Assembly (NCBI RefSeq): GCF_000409775.1
Contig: NZ_KE332377.1
Coordinates: 964,073-1,028,072 of the forward strand
DNA from: Litchfieldella anticariensis FP35 = DSM 16096
GTDB taxonomy: Bacteria > Pseudomonadota > Gammaproteobacteria > Pseudomonadales > Halomonadaceae
Reading direction: 5' to 3'
Length of the DNA: 64,000 nt
Shown: in pieces, positions 1-7,922 of the stretch
Position numbering within the stretch: the stretch's first letter is position 1
How the letters are laid out: each line of letters begins with the position of its first letter
The notes under the pieces: model-generated
Told to the model about the DNA's origin: nothing
The model's database searches: none
The model's input: the letters and a program-made list of their open reading frames with translations, nothing else
Translations under genes and position numbers: made by a program

Positions 1-2082
1 GGCATGCACGCCGACGAGCAGGTCGGGCAGCCCGGCGCGGGCCAGGCGCACCACCGGGGGAAAGAGCGTCAGCGCCGTGGTCTGGTCCACGACCCCGTTC
101 AGCATCAGCGTCGCCTGTTGGCCCAGCTTGCCCAGTACCGTATCGACGGCTCCGGCCCAGCGCTTGAGATCGGGGACGACGGGCAGGCCCTCGGGGCCCA
201 CCAGCATGGCAAGCTGAGGCGTGTCGATGAGTTGCAGGTCGTCGGCGTCGGTGGGCAGCTCCAACTCGGCCTGCCGGGCCATGGCCTTGAGGCGCAGGCG
301 CCCGTCACCGGGGTTGCTCTCTTCCTCCTCGGGCAGTGTCAACGGTGCGGCGAGCGGCGTGGCCTCGTCGCTGGGAAACAACATGGCGTGCAGCGGATGG
401 CCGCTGCCATCGCTCAAACAACGCACCAACAGGCGCTGGGCTGGCGTAGGGCGATCCTGACGCTCGGTGGCGAGCTGGTCGAGCTGTGTGCCAGACTTGC
501 CAAGGGCGGCGAGCAGGTCCGCCGCCAGGGAGAACGCTCCCAGGTAGTCATGGCCTTCGAGGCTGAACAGGTCGGCCAGAACAGCCTGGACCTCGCGATC
601 ACTAAGCAAGTCGGACAAGCGCTGCTGGTAGGCGGCATGCTGGTCGTGCGCCACCTCACGCTGGGCCTGGCACAACACGAAGGCCAGGTCGCCCGAGTCA
701 TTGAGGTCCAGGTTGTCGTCGTCGACGAAGCGGTGCAGAGGGTTGGCCTCCCCCGCCGTGTCGTGGCTGGCCAATAGCGTGCGGTTGACCAGCGCCGCAC
801 TCTCGAAGCGCGAGTCGCGCGCGGCCCGGCGTGGGATGCCAAGCAGGTAGCGCTCACTGGCCTGACAGCCGCTCAAGGCATGACGCAGGTCGAACAGGGG
901 ATCATCGAGCAGCAGCGCGGGAATCTCGCGCGCTCGGGCATCGGCCAGGCAGTCCTGGGCGGCGTCGAGCCCTTGCCAGAGGTCGTGGGGCTGTCCGGCC
1001 TGCTCCTCGCTCGCCAGACGCTCGTCCAGTATCTGGGCGCGCACCATGGCCTGCCGATAAAACGACGACTCGTCCCCCTCGTCGGTGAGCGCTTGTAAGG
1101 CCGTGTTGGCAGCAGCACGCGCACTGCCACCATCCGCCTCGAAGCGCTCGAGTTCCTGGGTGGCTTGACTATAGAGCTGGGTGAGGTGCTGGCCGGCCAG
1201 GTCGCGTGTGATGGCGGCGGGATTGGCCACCTCCAGCTCAGCAAACCATTCGCGCAGACGCTGCGGTTCGTCAGCCAGGGGGTATAACTGCCCCGAGGTG
1301 GCAATGTGGTTGGCACCGAGCAAATGGAGACGCTGGCAGCGTGTCTGACGGGCCCATGCATCGGCTTGCAGATAGTTCAGGCGCGCCGCCGACCACTGCA
1401 CCTCGGAATAGGCCATGCAGGGGTTGTGGCCAACCCGGGAATTGACGCCCCGGTCGCTACCGGGACGCGGAATCCACACCTCTTGCAACGCTACACTGAC
1501 GGCGGGGCGTCGATCGTCGCGGTAGCACCCGTCGCCGTCGCGGTGAGCGGCCAGGTCGATATCACGGAACTCGAGCTGGCCAGTATCGGCATTGGCGCGC
1601 ACCTCGATCTCGCGCCACAGCCTGTCGCGGTAGAACAGGTACAGATAGCCTGGGCGCAGGGGCAGTGTGTGGGCCCGGCCGTCGGTGTCCCAGGTCGACT
1701 GCGGCGCCAGCGACCGCCATAGTGCCATGGGCATGACAGGCTGGATGACATAGTGCTGGTAGCGCTGCTGACGCGGGGTTTCCCAGAGGTTCTCGAACAA
1801 CGGCAGGCGGATCGGTTCGCCCTGTTCGGTGGCGATCTCGAGCTGGATGTCGGCAGGCCGCGTGCCTTTCCAGCGCCATTTGTGCAGCACGCTCGTGGGA
1901 TTCGAGAAGTCTTCCAACGCTTCCTTGGCCGGTTCGTCGAGCTCGGTGCCGCGATAGCCATCGAGCAGGACGAACTCATGCCCCGCCGGGTGCTGCTTGC
2001 CCAGCACCTGCACGAACAGCATCTTGGGTTCGCAGGCCGGCCCCATCTCGCTCAGCGGTCCGTGGCGTATTTCGTGACTCAT
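1..2082 (-). CDS. Large protein of uncertain function, possible type VI secretion effector (C-terminus beyond window)
   Basis: The minus strand stays open from an ATG at 2082 to the window edge, giving 694 residues with no stop; the C-terminal part lies outside. About 130-150 residues in there is a stretch reading RPGYLYLFYRDRLWREIEV, which recalls the GYLY-type motif in the N-terminal region of VasX-like type VI effectors. The rest is acidic, helix-rich and contains repeated Leu/Gln/Asp-rich segments. No signal peptide or membrane segment is seen. No VgrG, PAAR or immunity gene is visible on this side, so the secretion role is inferred from one motif only. The open frame and sustained codon use make a real gene certain; the function is not. 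Confidence 0.7.
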   Translation of the reverse strand, partial: MSHEIRHGPLSEMGPACEPKMLFVQVLGKQHPAGHEFVLLDGYRGTELDEPAKEALEDFSNPTSVLHKWRWKGTRPADIQLEIATEQGEPIRLPLFENLWETPRQQRYQHYVIQPVMPMALWRSLAPQSTWDTDGRAHTLPLRPGYLYLFYRDRLWREIEVRANADTGQLEFRDIDLAAHRDGDGCYRDDRRPAVSVALQEVWIPRPGSDRGVNSRVGHNPCMAYSEVQWSAARLNYLQADAWARQTRCQRLHLLGANHIATSGQLYPLADEPQRLREWFAELEVANPAAITRDLAGQHLTQLYSQATQELERFEADGGSARAAANTALQALTDEGDESSFYRQAMVRAQILDERLASEEQAGQPHDLWQGLDAAQDCLADARAREIPALLLDDPLFDLRHALSGCQASERYLLGIPRRAARDSRFESAALVNRTLLASHDTAGEANPLHRFVDDDNLDLNDSGDLAFVLCQAQREVAHDQHAAYQQRLSDLLSDREVQAVLADLFSLEGHDYLGAFSLAADLLAALGKSGTQLDQLATERQDRPTPAQRLLVRCLSDGSGHPLHAMLFPSDEATPLAAPLTLPEEEESNPGDGRLRLKAMARQAELELPTDADDLQLIDTPQLAMLVGPEGLPVVPDLKRWAGAVDTVLGKLGQQATLMLNGVVDQTTALTLFPPVVRLARAGLPDLLVGVHA

Positions 2083-2235
2083 GCATTGTCCCTTGCGTCA
2101 TCGTTTTGTTTTTTTGCTGTGGGGATGGTTGCGCTGCCATACCATGCACTAGCCCGCTGACATTGGGTAATGCGGATGCAGGTAGCTTGACGCGACTGGC
2201 CAACACCCAACGGTGAGCACCATCCCTGGAGACGA

Positions 2236-2259
2236 CATGACGACTTCCCTGTCGTCATG
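2236..2259. repeat. Perfect inverted repeat in the 2083-2437 intergenic gap
   Basis: CATGACGAC and GTCGTCATG form a perfect 9-bp stem around a six-base loop (TTCCCT). It sits upstream of the minus-strand gene ending at the left edge and downstream of the ABC-2 permease gene. No T-run follows, so it is not a classical terminator; it could be an operator. The rest of the 2083-2437 gap, which becomes AT-rich near 2300-2400, shows no convincing gene. Confidence 0.5.
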
Positions 2260-2437
2260 CTCGGAGCGCTAAGCTACGAGAATAGGCACGGGAAGGGAAC
2301 TGCAAAACAGCAATTGTCTAATATGTCTTACAGAGTTTGTCGGCAATTTCTTACAAAATCCTTTGTTCAATGGCCTTCAATAATCTGCTTTGGGTGACTC
2401 ATATCCCTATGCATTACGGAATATGCTTCCATATACC

Positions 2438-3199
2438 TCAGGGCTTGATCCGATAGCCGGTCTTGAAAATCCAACTAACCACCGCCAGGCTCAACGCCAG
2501 AAACAGCAGAATCATGGTCAAGCTGGCCCCCAGGCTCACGTCACTGATGCCGTAGAAGCTCCAGCGGAAACCGCTGACCAGATATACCACCGGATTGAAC
2601 AGCGTCACGCCTTGCCAGAATGGCGGCAGCATGTCGATGGCATAGAAGCTGCCACCCAGAAAGGTCAGAGGCGTAATGATCAGTAACGGCACCAGTTGCA
2701 GCTTCTCGAAACCATCCGCCCAGATGCCGATGATGAAACCCAACAGGCTGAAGGTCACTGCGGTAAGCACCAGGAACAGCAACATCCAGAACGGATGGGC
2801 GATCTGAAGTGGCACGAAGAAGCCGGCCGTCGCCAAGATGATCAGGCCCAACAGGATCGACTTGGTTGCCGCAGCACCGACATACCCCAAGACGATCTCG
2901 AATGACGACACAGGTGCCGACAACAGCTCGTAGATCGTGCCTGAGAACTTGGGGAAAAAGATGCCGAAGGAAGCATTGGACACGCTCTGAGTGAGCAGCA
3001 TCAACATGATCAGCCCCGGCACGATGAAAGCCCCATAGCTGACGCCTTCGATCTCGGTGATGCGCGACCCGATTGCCGCGCCAAAGACCACGAAATACAG
3101 CGAGGTCGAAATCACCGGTGAGACGATGCTTTGCAGCAGTGTGCGCGCCGTTCGCGCCATTTCGAAGGTATAGATCGCACGGACCGAATAGAAATTCAT
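2438..3199 (-). CDS. ABC-2 type transporter permease (YadH-like)
   Basis: A 253-residue integral membrane protein with about six hydrophobic segments and the typical ABC-2 layout: a conserved YFVVFG-like first membrane region, the central [16 protein letters not shown] stretch and a C-terminal [19 protein letters not shown] segment characteristic of YadH/DrrB-like permeases. It forms the membrane part of an exporter with the ATPase encoded just upstream; the two genes overlap by four bases (ATGA), indicating coupled translation. The substrate cannot be read from the sequence. The pair lies behind a sox box, which suggests export of a redox-active compound or of a product of oxidative damage. 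Confidence 0.9.
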   Translation of the reverse strand: MNFYSVRAIYTFEMARTARTLLQSIVSPVISTSLYFVVFGAAIGSRITEIEGVSYGAFIVPGLIMLMLLTQSVSNASFGIFFPKFSGTIYELLSAPVSSFEIVLGYVGAAATKSILLGLIILATAGFFVPLQIAHPFWMLLFLVLTAVTFSLLGFIIGIWADGFEKLQLVPLLIITPLTFLGGSFYAIDMLPPFWQGVTLFNPVVYLVSGFRWSFYGISDVSLGASLTMILLFLALSLAVVSWIFKTGYRIKP

Positions 3200-4221
3200 T
3201 GGCGCCCTCTCACCAGACTGACGAAGATTTCCTCCAGCGAACTTTGCTTGGTGTGGAGGTCCTTGAAATGAATACCCGCTGCATCGAGATCCCCCAACAA
3301 GGCGGTGATCCCCGACGCATCATCGCCACTCTCACAGTCGAGGGCGAGACTGGCATCATAGTGATATATCAACTCCTTGCCATCGGCCGCCAACTCCAGA
3401 TGGTAGGCTATCAGCGCTTCGGGAATCTCTCCGAGCGGATGCAGAAGGTGCAGCGTCAACTGCTTGCTGCCCAGCTTGCGCATCAGTTCCCGCTTTTCCT
3501 CCACCAGAACGATCTCGCCATTGTTGATCACCCCAATGCGGTCAGCCATCTCCTCGGCCTCTTCTATGTAGTGAGTGGTGAGTATGATGGTCACACCGCT
3601 GTCGCGTAGTCCGCGCACCACTTCCCACATCTCGCGTCGTAGCTCTACATCCACGCCAGCGGTGGGCTCGTCGAGAAACAGGATCCGAGGCTCGTGAGAC
3701 AGCGCCTTGGCGATCAACACGCGCCGTTTCATACCGCCCGAGAGAGTGATCAGCTTATTGTTGCGTTTGTCCCACAGCGCCAACGACTTGAGCACACGTT
3801 CGATATGCTCGGGATTGGGCGGCTTGCCGAACAGGCCACGGCTGAAACTGACCGTGGCCCACACCGTTTCGAAGGCTTCATTGGTCAATTCCTGAGGCAC
3901 CAGGCCGATACGCGAGCGCGCTTCCCGGTAGTCACGCTCGATATCGAAGCCATCCGCCAACACCCTACCCTCGCTGGCATTGACCAACCCACAGATGATG
4001 CTGATCAAGGTCGTCTTGCCCGCCCCATTGGGGCCGAGCAGTGCAAAGATCTCGCCACGCCGGATCTCCAGATCGATGTGCTTCAGTGCCTGGAAACCGG
4101 AAGCGTAGGTCTTGGAAAGGTTCTCCACCGACACGATTGGTGGTGCCACCACCCGCTCGGCATCGCGCTCGGCGCGTCGCAGGGGAGCTTCGAGATTGCT
4201 GGTCATTGCTTCTTGATCCAT
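3196..4221 (-). CDS. ABC transporter ATP-binding protein (YadG-like)
   Basis: A 341-residue ATPase. Walker A (GPNGAGKTT) lies near residues 63-71, followed by the signature LSGGMKRRV and Walker [13 protein letters not shown], with the switch histidine in LTTHY. The C-terminal region after the nucleotide-binding domain is longer than in minimal ABC subunits and ends in the FVSLVRGRQ-type tail common in YadG-like proteins. It energises the ABC-2 permease encoded immediately downstream. The start at 4221 gives an N-terminal extension of about 25 residues before the core; an internal ATG five codons in is an alternative. The start faces soxR across a 71-bp divergent region containing a sox box. 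Confidence 0.9.
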   Translation of the reverse strand: MDQEAMTSNLEAPLRRAERDAERVVAPPIVSVENLSKTYASGFQALKHIDLEIRRGEIFALLGPNGAGKTTLISIICGLVNASEGRVLADGFDIERDYREARSRIGLVPQELTNEAFETVWATVSFSRGLFGKPPNPEHIERVLKSLALWDKRNNKLITLSGGMKRRVLIAKALSHEPRILFLDEPTAGVDVELRREMWEVVRGLRDSGVTIILTTHYIEEAEEMADRIGVINNGEIVLVEEKRELMRKLGSKQLTLHLLHPLGEIPEALIAYHLELAADGKELIYHYDASLALDCESGDDASGITALLGDLDAAGIHFKDLHTKQSSLEEIFVSLVRGRQ

Positions 4222-4254
4222 GAAGGTTGTTTAAGGAAGATCCTTAGCGTAAAA

Positions 4255-4272
4255 CCTAAGGTTAACTTGAGG
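4255..4272. promoter_or_regulatory. SoxR binding site (sox box)
   Basis: CCTAAGGTTAACTTGAGG matches the enterobacterial sox box CCTCAAGTTAACTTGAGG at 15 of 18 positions, including the whole central GTTAACTTGAGG. It lies between soxR and the divergent ABC exporter genes, where SoxR would normally sit between the -35 and -10 elements of its target promoter. A second inverted repeat, CCTTAG/CTAAGG (4242-4247 and 4255-4260), overlaps it. Confidence 0.85.
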
Positions 4273-4292
4273 TCAAGAGGAGGTACGATACC

Positions 4293-4754
4293 ATGACGAA
4301 AGTCACACCAAGTTGTCTCCATAAGGAACTCAGTGTAGGCGAAGTGGCAAAGCGTAGTGGACTCGCCGTGTCCGCCATCCACTTCTACGAGACCAAAGGG
4401 TTGATCAAGAGCCGTCGCAACGCCGGCAATCAACGCCGCTATACCCGTGACGTACTGCGTCGCGTGGCCATCATCAAGGTTGCCCAGCGCACTGGCATTC
4501 CCCTGGCGTCGATCCGCGAGGCGCTACATACGCTCCCCGATGGACGCACCCCAAACTCCGAGGATTGGCGCCACCTATCAGCTCAATGGAAAGCAGAGCT
4601 GGATGATCGGATCGAGCGATTGACCAAGCTACGCAACCAGCTCAGTGGATGCATCGGCTGTGGCTGCTTGTCGCTTGACGACTGCCCGCTACGCAACCCT
4701 TGGGATGAGCTGTCCGAAGAGGGGCCGGGGCCACGACTGCTGGATCCGGAGTGA
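4293..4754 (+). CDS. soxR: Redox-sensitive MerR-family activator SoxR
   Basis: A 153-residue MerR-family protein with an N-terminal winged helix ([20 protein letters not shown]), a dimerisation helix and the diagnostic C-terminal [2Fe-2S] ligand set C120, C123, C125, C131 in [19 protein letters not shown]. In this family oxidation of the cluster by redox-cycling compounds switches the protein to an activator. The start at 4293 follows a strong GAGGAGG-like ribosome site. No soxS is present; as in many non-enteric bacteria the regulator probably acts directly on neighbouring genes, here the divergent ABC exporter through the sox box at 4255-4272. Confidence 0.96.
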   Translation: MTKVTPSCLHKELSVGEVAKRSGLAVSAIHFYETKGLIKSRRNAGNQRRYTRDVLRRVAIIKVAQRTGIPLASIREALHTLPDGRTPNSEDWRHLSAQWKAELDDRIERLTKLRNQLSGCIGCGCLSLDDCPLRNPWDELSEEGPGPRLLDPE

Positions 4755-4796
4755 TCCCCCTTCGGCGCCCTGTGTCGAGGGGGCCAGCCGCAATCA

Positions 4797-5003
4797 CTAT
4801 TCGAGCCGGATTTCTCCTTCGAATTCGACGGTCAGATCAAGTCCACCGATTGTCAGGGTCATGGTGGCAGGGAAGGACTCCGTCCCATCGATGGCCCCTT
4901 CCTCAATGGCTCTGTCCACGGCTTGCTCGATTTCGCGCTGGGAACTGACGCCAACCTGTTTCAAGAACTTCCGAATACTGAGATTGAAGGTTTCTTCGTT
5001 CAT
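4797..5003 (-). CDS. Small DUF6494-type protein
   Basis: A 68-residue protein beginning MNEETFNLSIRKFLKQVGV, containing a helix-turn-helix-sized basic N-terminal half and an acidic beta-rich C-terminal half (TLTIGGLDLTVEFEGEIRLE). The start at 5003 is chosen because GGAGGG lies eight bases upstream; a GTG five codons earlier overlaps that site. It resembles the small conserved family DUF6494, whose function is unknown. No operon partner is evident. Confidence 0.75.
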   Translation of the reverse strand: MNEETFNLSIRKFLKQVGVSSQREIEQAVDRAIEEGAIDGTESFPATMTLTIGGLDLTVEFEGEIRLE

Positions 5004-5081
5004 CGTTAGCCCTCCCACGACTCACCGCAAGCATGGTCAACTCACCCTAAGCGTAGCCAAGAGCGGCGGTTGAGTGACTCT

Positions 5082-6569
5082 TCAGAACGTCGATAGGCCC
5101 GAGGCTTCCATGAGCCGATACTGCCAATAGCGCCAGCGGGAGTCGTCAGCGAACACTGAGTAATCGACACTAGCCTGACTCTCACCCACGTTATTCCAGC
5201 GGCGCTCGAAAAACGCCATAGCATCCTGAATGGCCGGGGTTTGCCGCTCGGCAAGCAAGCGTACCGACGTCTCCAGATTGAGATCGTCCAGATTACGCCG
5301 AGTGAAATTGGCTGAGCCGAGGATCAGCTCGGATTCTCCATCGGCGGGCATTCTCAATAGCAGCTTGCTATGGCACTGCTCGCCCTGGGTCACGCACCAG
5401 CGCACGGGGATGCCAACCTGGTGGAGTTCATGGGCAACCTGGCGATTGGGGATGCCGTTCTTTTCTAACCCAAAAGCATCCTTGTTAGGGTCAAGCAAAA
5501 CCCGAATCGCCACACCACGATGGTGAGCCTCGATCAAGGCCTCGACCAGCGAGCGATGAGAAAAGTAAAAGATGGCGATATCCAGACGGTCTCCTGCTTT
5601 ACTGCCATTCACCGCCGCCAGCAATGCATCGCGGATTCTGGCCTCGGTCAACACCTGCAAGCGGGCTGGTTTTCCATTGGCGACAGCTACCATTCCCGGC
5701 ATGGCATCCGGCTGAGGAAACGCGATATCGGCACTGGACATGGCCGCCACGGCACGCTCGGTTCCCAGCAAGTCCAGAGCCACTGGCCCTGCGAAGCGCA
5801 GCGCCACATTACCGTGGCGACTACTGGCATCGTGAGGATTGGCTGAGGTCACCAACCCTACCCAACTGTTGCCGCTGTCCGCCACCAAGGTCTTGCGGTG
5901 GTTGGCATTGAAGTTAAGCAGGCTCAAGTAGCTGCGTAGGGTGACCTTGCCTGGTCCCAAGGCATTGGGCAGCCACCCACCGGTGTTCGAATTGCCTAGC
6001 CAACGGCAGCATAAATGCCAAAAGCCCGACCACATGGGGTTGGAGGCACGTAACTGGGTCAGGTCAGTCGATATCACGTTCACCCCTGCCTCGCGCAGGG
6101 CCTGGAAATGCGCAAGCTCAATACCACCATAAAGAGTGTTGAGAGGATCACTGATGACCACCGCGGTCAGTGACGGCCGGGCCTGCTTGCGACGAATCAG
6201 AGCCTGGGTCAACTCTGCGGAAAGCAGGCGAAAACCATCGCCATCCGCCGCTCCGGCAAAATCATTGAACAGGAACATGTCGAGCACTACCAGACGTTCG
6301 GCTTGACCGACAATCCTTAACACCTCGTCAAATATCTGCTGGTCGACCTGGGATGTCCCTGAGGACTTCCGATAGGTCATGTCGGCGAGAAAGACGATGT
6401 CATCAGCTTTGCGTAGCGGCGTAGCCGTACTCAGCCCCGGCGGCAATGGTTTGAAGGACTGATAGATCGCCATGGCCAGATAAGCGACGAAGAAAAACAG
6501 GACCAACCATGCTCCCAGCCCCATTTTCCACCTCCCGATGGTGGACGGCCTTCCGCGAAATCCTTTCAC
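5082..6569 (-). CDS. Membrane-anchored phospholipase D-like protein
   Basis: About 495 residues: one N-terminal membrane segment (GLGAWLVLFFFVAYLAMAIY) followed by two phospholipase D half-domains. The first half contains HRKTLVADSGNSWVG with SANPHD, the second HSKLLL with ILGSANFTRRNLDDLN, so both HxK halves of the active site are present. Cardiolipin synthases and bacterial PLD enzymes share this architecture; the exact lipid or phosphodiester substrate is unknown. I favour the GTG at 6569, preceded by AAGGAGAGG; an upstream ATG at 6653 would overlap the beta-lactamase-like remnant, and an internal ATG exists at 6524. The gene appears monocistronic. Confidence 0.85.
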   Translation of the reverse strand: MKGFRGRPSTIGRWKMGLGAWLVLFFFVAYLAMAIYQSFKPLPPGLSTATPLRKADDIVFLADMTYRKSSGTSQVDQQIFDEVLRIVGQAERLVVLDMFLFNDFAGAADGDGFRLLSAELTQALIRRKQARPSLTAVVISDPLNTLYGGIELAHFQALREAGVNVISTDLTQLRASNPMWSGFWHLCCRWLGNSNTGGWLPNALGPGKVTLRSYLSLLNFNANHRKTLVADSGNSWVGLVTSANPHDASSRHGNVALRFAGPVALDLLGTERAVAAMSSADIAFPQPDAMPGMVAVANGKPARLQVLTEARIRDALLAAVNGSKAGDRLDIAIFYFSHRSLVEALIEAHHRGVAIRVLLDPNKDAFGLEKNGIPNRQVAHELHQVGIPVRWCVTQGEQCHSKLLLRMPADGESELILGSANFTRRNLDDLNLETSVRLLAERQTPAIQDAMAFFERRWNNVGESQASVDYSVFADDSRWRYWQYRLMEASGLSTF

Positions 6570-6601
6570 ATTCCTCTCCTTGGAACTCCTGCTCTGTACG
6601 G

Positions 6602-6862
6602 TCAAACGCCGCTCATCAGTGAATGTACCACTCCAACACACCGGATGCGGCAACCGCTGCTCCGACGCCCGCCAGCGCCGCTTCCCAGATCCTTCACATA
6701 TACCCCCAGCTCGCCGGGAAAATCGGCCTCGATAGCTTCCAGGCGCTTCTGCAATTCAGCACGCCATCCATGTGGTGTCTGAGTCGCCACGGAGGCAGTA
6801 GACAAAGCAAGACACAACATCAACGCAGAGGCCAACCGAGCGCGTCGCCAGAACATCATCAT
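6602..6862 (-). pseudogene. Remnant of a class A beta-lactamase-like serine hydrolase
   Basis: An ATG at 6862 preceded by AGCAGG opens a secretory signal peptide (MMMFWRRARLASALMLCLAL) and then LQKRLEAIEADFPGELGVYV, which resembles the first strand and helix of class A beta-lactamase-like proteins. After KDLGSGAG the frame degrades: the original frame runs into low-complexity residues, while the +1 frame gives LEWYIH and a stop. Everything after about 85 residues, including the SxxK motif, is missing. The phospholipase D gene begins at the break. Identification of the family rests on a short N-terminal stretch. Confidence 0.5.
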
Positions 6863-6926
6863 GACCTGCTCTTGACCCAAGTGGTCAGGCGTATCCTGCC
6901 CAGAGTCAATCAGGACGAGATTATGC

Positions 6927-7166
6927 CTAGAGGGTGTTATGGGTGCCATCGCATAACGGCGGCGTCGAGGTCTGCTTGCAGCCGCAAAAATACACAGTGG
7001 TATCCTTTTCCGCCTGGTAGACCACTGGCCTGAGGTCGGTGGTCTTATGGGTGCCATCGCAGTATGGCTGGCCCTCACTACGCCCACAGGCACACCAGGT
7101 ATAGCGTTTTCCGGTTTCGACCTTGACGGCGTAGGGCCCCTTTTGGGCCACGAGCGCTTCACTCAT
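6927..7166 (-). CDS. Tandem CDGSH iron-sulfur protein
   Basis: A 79-residue protein with two complete CDGSH motifs: CACGRSEGQPYCDGTH and CGCKQTSTPPLCDGTH. Each has the three Cys and one His that bind a redox-active, pH-labile [2Fe-2S] cluster in mitoNEET-type proteins; here Thr replaces the usual Ser. Bacterial versions with two motifs in one short chain are known, but their partners are poorly defined. No membrane segment is present, so it should be cytosolic. The start is preceded by an AGAGGAGG-type site. It is transcribed away from the NTF2-like gene at 7326. Confidence 0.9.
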   Translation of the reverse strand: MSEALVAQKGPYAVKVETGKRYTWCACGRSEGQPYCDGTHKTTDLRPVVYQAEKDTTVYFCGCKQTSTPPLCDGTHNTL

Positions 7167-7325
7167 GTGGGGCCTCCTCTTATCATCTTGGGAATTCTCA
7201 TATCAGCGTAGCTGAATGCCCTTTGCCAACAGGCGCCTCCGAGGATTTCAACGCCGCAACGGGGCAAGCCCCATTTACTGGTTCTGCCTTATCATGAGGT
7301 CAATCCACGTAACGAAGGTGATGCA

Positions 7326-7748
7326 ATGACCTCTCACGATCTGATTCAAGCCTATTACGCGGCTTTCAACGCTGGCGACATGGATACCTTTCTCGCTCTG
7401 CTGGATGACGAGGTAGTACATGACATCAACCAAGGCGAACGCCAGGTTGGCAAGGCAGCCTTCGCTGACTTCATGGCCCATATGAACCGCTGCTACCGCG
7501 AACGGCTGAGCGACATGGTGATCATGGTCAACGACGACGGCAGCCGTGGCGCCGCCGAATTCGTGGTCCACGGCGAATACCTGGTCACTGACGAGGGCCT
7601 GCCCGAAGCCGAGGGACAGACCTACGAACTGCCCGCGGGTGCTTTTTTCGAGATCCATGACGGCAAGGTGACTCGCGTCACCAACTACTACAATCTCAAC
7701 GACTGGATCGCCCAAGTGACTGGCGTCAATAAACACTCAATCGTGTAA
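7326..7748 (+). CDS. Ketosteroid-isomerase/NTF2-like protein (SnoaL-like)
   Basis: A 140-residue single-domain alpha+beta-barrel protein. The N-terminal helix (LIQAYYAAFNAGDMDTFLALLDDEVVHDIN) and the late strands (GAFFEIHDGKVTRVTNYYNLNDWIAQV) are typical of the SnoaL/ketosteroid-isomerase-related family found widely in proteobacteria. Such proteins bind small hydrophobic ligands or act as isomerases or hydrolases; no specific reaction can be assigned. An AAGGTGATG ribosome site precedes the ATG. The gene stands alone between the CDGSH gene and the penicillin-binding protein. Confidence 0.85.
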   Translation: MTSHDLIQAYYAAFNAGDMDTFLALLDDEVVHDINQGERQVGKAAFADFMAHMNRCYRERLSDMVIMVNDDGSRGAAEFVVHGEYLVTDEGLPEAEGQTYELPAGAFFEIHDGKVTRVTNYYNLNDWIAQVTGVNKHSIV

Positions 7749-7922
7749 AGAAATTTTTCTGGCCCACTCTCTCTTTTGGTACTACCCGGCTACTATGAAT
7801 TAAGGAAGCACTGAATAAACCGACGAGCGGCCTTAGTGGGAACACTGAAGCAAGCCTCACCGGTTTCCACTCAGTGCCTCCTTGGCAGTCATATAGCAAG
7901 ACCGCGCTGGAGGGTGGGAGAA

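Noticed and set aside
4-777. Long plus-strand open frame at the left edge
   Set aside because: It mirrors the codon pattern of the minus-strand gene running off the edge, which has the sustained open frame, ATG start and sensible residue make-up.
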